A stretch of 32,851 nucleotides of DNA from Alphaproteobacteria bacterium (GTDB lineage: Bacteria > Pseudomonadota > Alphaproteobacteria > Reyranellales > Reyranellaceae), in NCBI GenBank assembly GCA_016870055.1, contig VGCQ01000009.1, positions 1 through 32,851 on the forward strand, given 5' to 3'. A program made the position numbers and the translations under genes. Every line of letters starts with the position of its first letter. The first letter of the stretch is position 1. Positions 31,059 to 32,851 of the stretch are shown in pieces. The notes beneath the pieces are model-generated. The model did no database searches. It was not told the DNA's origin and saw nothing but the letters and a program-made list of their open reading frames with translations.

Positions 31059-32147
31059 GTGAGCGAATCACCCAAGCCTGAAGACGCCACAAGGGAAGCC
31101 CCGAAAAAAGGCTGGCTGTCGCGATGGCGGTCGAGGGGTGACGCGGGCAGCGCCACCCCCGAACCCGCGGCGGCGAGCGCGCCGCCCGAACCTGCGGAGC
31201 GCGAGCCGGCCGAGCCGGAAGTCGAGAAACAGGGCTGGCTGGCGCGGCTGCGCGAGGGACTTTCCAAGTCGACCAAACGGGTCACCGAAAGCATCACCAG
31301 CCTCCTCACCAAGAAGAAGCTCGATCAGCAAACGCTCGACGAACTGGAGGATGCGCTGATCCAGGCCGACCTGGGCGTCGGCGTCGCCGCCCGTCTGGTC
31401 GAGAAGCTCGGCAAGGAGCGGTTCGGCAAGGAGGTGACCGACGAGGCAGTGCGGGCCGCCTTCGCCGACGACATCGCCGAGATCCTGCAGCCGGTGGCGA
31501 CCGAGCTGGTCATCGATCCCGGGCGCAAGCCGCATGTCGTGCTGGTGGTCGGCGTCAACGGCAGCGGCAAGACCACGACCATCGCCAAGCTCGCCAATCT
31601 TTACAAGCGCCAGGGCCGCACGGTCATGCTGGCGGCGGGCGATACCTTTCGTGCCGCCGCCGTCGAGCAGCTCAAAGTGTGGGGTGATCGCGCGCAAGTG
31701 CCGGTGGTCGCCAAGGACACCGGCGCCGATGCCGCCGGGCTCGCCTACGAGGCGCTCGAGCAGGCCAAGGCCGAGGCCTGCGATGTCCTGTTGATCGACA
31801 CGGCCGGCCGGTTGCACAACAAGGCGAACCTGATGGACGAGCTCGCCAAGATCGTGCGCGTGCTCGCCAAGCTCGATCCGACGGCGCCGCATTCCTGCCT
31901 GCTGGTGCTCGATGCCACGACCGGCCAGAACGCCCACGCCCAGGTCGAAACCTTCAAGACGATGTCGCCGGTCGACGCCTTGGTGCTGACCAAGCTCGAC
32001 GGCAGCGCCAAGGGCGGTGTCCTGGTGGCGCTGGCCGAGAAGTTCAAGCTGCCGGTGGTGGCGATCGGTGTCGGCGAAGGCATCGACGATTTACGGCCGT
32101 TCGAGGCGCGGGCCTTTGCGCGCTCGCTGATGGGGTTGCCGGCATGA
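31059..32147 (+). CDS. ftsY: Signal recognition particle receptor FtsY (GTG start)
   Basis: VVGVNGSGKTTTIAKLANLYKRQGRTVMLAAGDTFRAAAVEQLKVWG, DTAGRLHNKANLMDEL, TKLDGSAKGG. Confidence 0.98.
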   Translation: MSESPKPEDATREAPKKGWLSRWRSRGDAGSATPEPAAASAPPEPAEREPAEPEVEKQGWLARLREGLSKSTKRVTESITSLLTKKKLDQQTLDELEDALIQADLGVGVAARLVEKLGKERFGKEVTDEAVRAAFADDIAEILQPVATELVIDPGRKPHVVLVVGVNGSGKTTTIAKLANLYKRQGRTVMLAAGDTFRAAAVEQLKVWGDRAQVPVVAKDTGADAAGLAYEALEQAKAEACDVLLIDTAGRLHNKANLMDELAKIVRVLAKLDPTAPHSCLLVLDATTGQNAHAQVETFKTMSPVDALVLTKLDGSAKGGVLVALAEKFKLPVVAIGVGEGIDDLRPFEARAFARSLMGLPA

Positions 32148-32746
32148 CCGAGCAGGCGGGTGAGGAGAAGGGGTCGCGGCGGCTCTACGCAACGCTGCTG
32201 GAGTTGGGGCCTTTGGTGCTGTTCTTCATCGCCAACGGCAAATGGGGGATTTTCGTCGGCACCGGCGTGTTCATCGCCGCCACCGCGGTGGCGCTGCCCT
32301 GCTACCGCTGGCTGGAGAAGCGTTGGCCGGTCATGCCGGTGGTCGGCGGCATCTTCATCCTGCTGTTCGGCGGACTGACCATCTGGCTGCAGGACGAGAC
32401 CTTCATCAAGCTGAAGCCGACCATCGTGAACTGCCTGTTCGGCGTGATCCTGGGCGGCGGCCTGCTGCTGTTCCGCCGACCACTGCTGAAGCCGATCTTC
32501 GGTGCGGCCTTCCGGCTGACCGACGAGGGCTGGTACAAGCTCACGTTGCGCTGGACGGCCTTCTTCTTCGTGCTGGCCGCCGTCAACGAGGTGATGTGGC
32601 GCGGCTTCTCGACCGACACCTGGATCGCCAGCAAGATGTTCCTGAGCTTCCCGCTCACCATGATCTTCGCCTTCCTGCAGGTGCCGCTGCTCAAGCGCTG
32701 CTGGGACGGCGACGACAATCCATTCGCTAGTGTCCTGATCGAATAG
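32144..32746 (+). CDS. ispZ: Septation protein A / YciB family inner membrane protein
   Basis: LLELGPLVLFFIANGKWGIFVGTGVFIAAT, RWTAFFFVLAAVNEVMWRGFSTDTWIASKMF; overlaps ftsY stop. Confidence 0.93.
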   Translation: MTEQAGEEKGSRRLYATLLELGPLVLFFIANGKWGIFVGTGVFIAATAVALPCYRWLEKRWPVMPVVGGIFILLFGGLTIWLQDETFIKLKPTIVNCLFGVILGGGLLLFRRPLLKPIFGAAFRLTDEGWYKLTLRWTAFFFVLAAVNEVMWRGFSTDTWIASKMFLSFPLTMIFAFLQVPLLKRCWDGDDNPFASVLIE

Positions 32747-32759
32747 TTCGTGTGATTAT

Positions 32760-32782
32760 AGCCTCTGTAACGGACGGAGGCT
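32760..32782 (+). promoter_or_regulatory. Hairpin sequestering the transposase Shine-Dalgarno
   Basis: AGCCTCTGT-aacgg-ACGGAGGCT: 9-bp stem with one G-U pair; right arm contains GGAGG (32776-32780), 6 nt before ATG 32787. Confidence 0.6.
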
Positions 32783-32786
32783 CGTG

Positions 32787-32851
32787 ATGGGAAGGCCAGC
32801 TGTTGCCATTGAACTTTCGACGGCGGAACGCGGCGAACTGGAAGGTTTGTC
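32787..32851 (+). mobile_element. 5' end of an IS630-like transposase gene, truncated by window edge
   Basis: Translates MGRPAVAIELSTAERGELEGLS, matching the usual N-terminal style of IS630-family transposases (MGRP...L(S/T)xxERxxLE); GGAGG ribosome-binding site. Confidence 0.62.

Overview
This 32.85-kb, high-GC, tightly packed chromosomal window looks alphaproteobacterial (Rhodospirillales- or Reyranella-like by gene content and order; inferred, not searched). Most genes are recognisable housekeeping or metabolic genes. In order they are: ftsK (5' partial); a pqi operon in the order B-C-A; hisH-hisB; an EamA-type exporter; an acyl-CoA dehydrogenase; a Spy/CpxP-like protein with an OmpR-family regulator and histidine kinase; a GNAT acetyltransferase; a hisN-like phosphatase; a CycM-like cytochrome c; pheA; rpe; a small 3-TM protein; a GST; a PhzF-family protein; a TIM-barrel isomerase; a HerA-like DUF853 ATPase; leuB; leuD; an RDD protein; leuC; rplS; trmD; rimM; rpsP; ffh; a CPBP protease; a DsbA-like isomerase; a putative glycosyltransferase; dapF; ftsY; ispZ/yciB; and the first codons of an IS630-like transposase at the right edge. 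I saw no CRISPR array, rRNA, tRNA, phage or obvious defence island. The best second-look signals are: (1) a perfect GTAAA-N5-GTAAA CpxR-type box between the Spy/CpxP-like two-component operon and a divergent acetyltransferase gene; (2) a hairpin that buries the Shine-Dalgarno of the edge transposase, resembling IS10/IS50 anti-readthrough control; (3) a promoter plus three stem-loops in the ffh leader; (4) N-terminal polyproline tracts in LeuC and the neighbouring RDD protein, with a terminator between them; (5) five of five convergent gene pairs that overlap or nearly touch; (6) a small TM protein coupled to rpe that faintly resembles Pycsar-type TM effectors.
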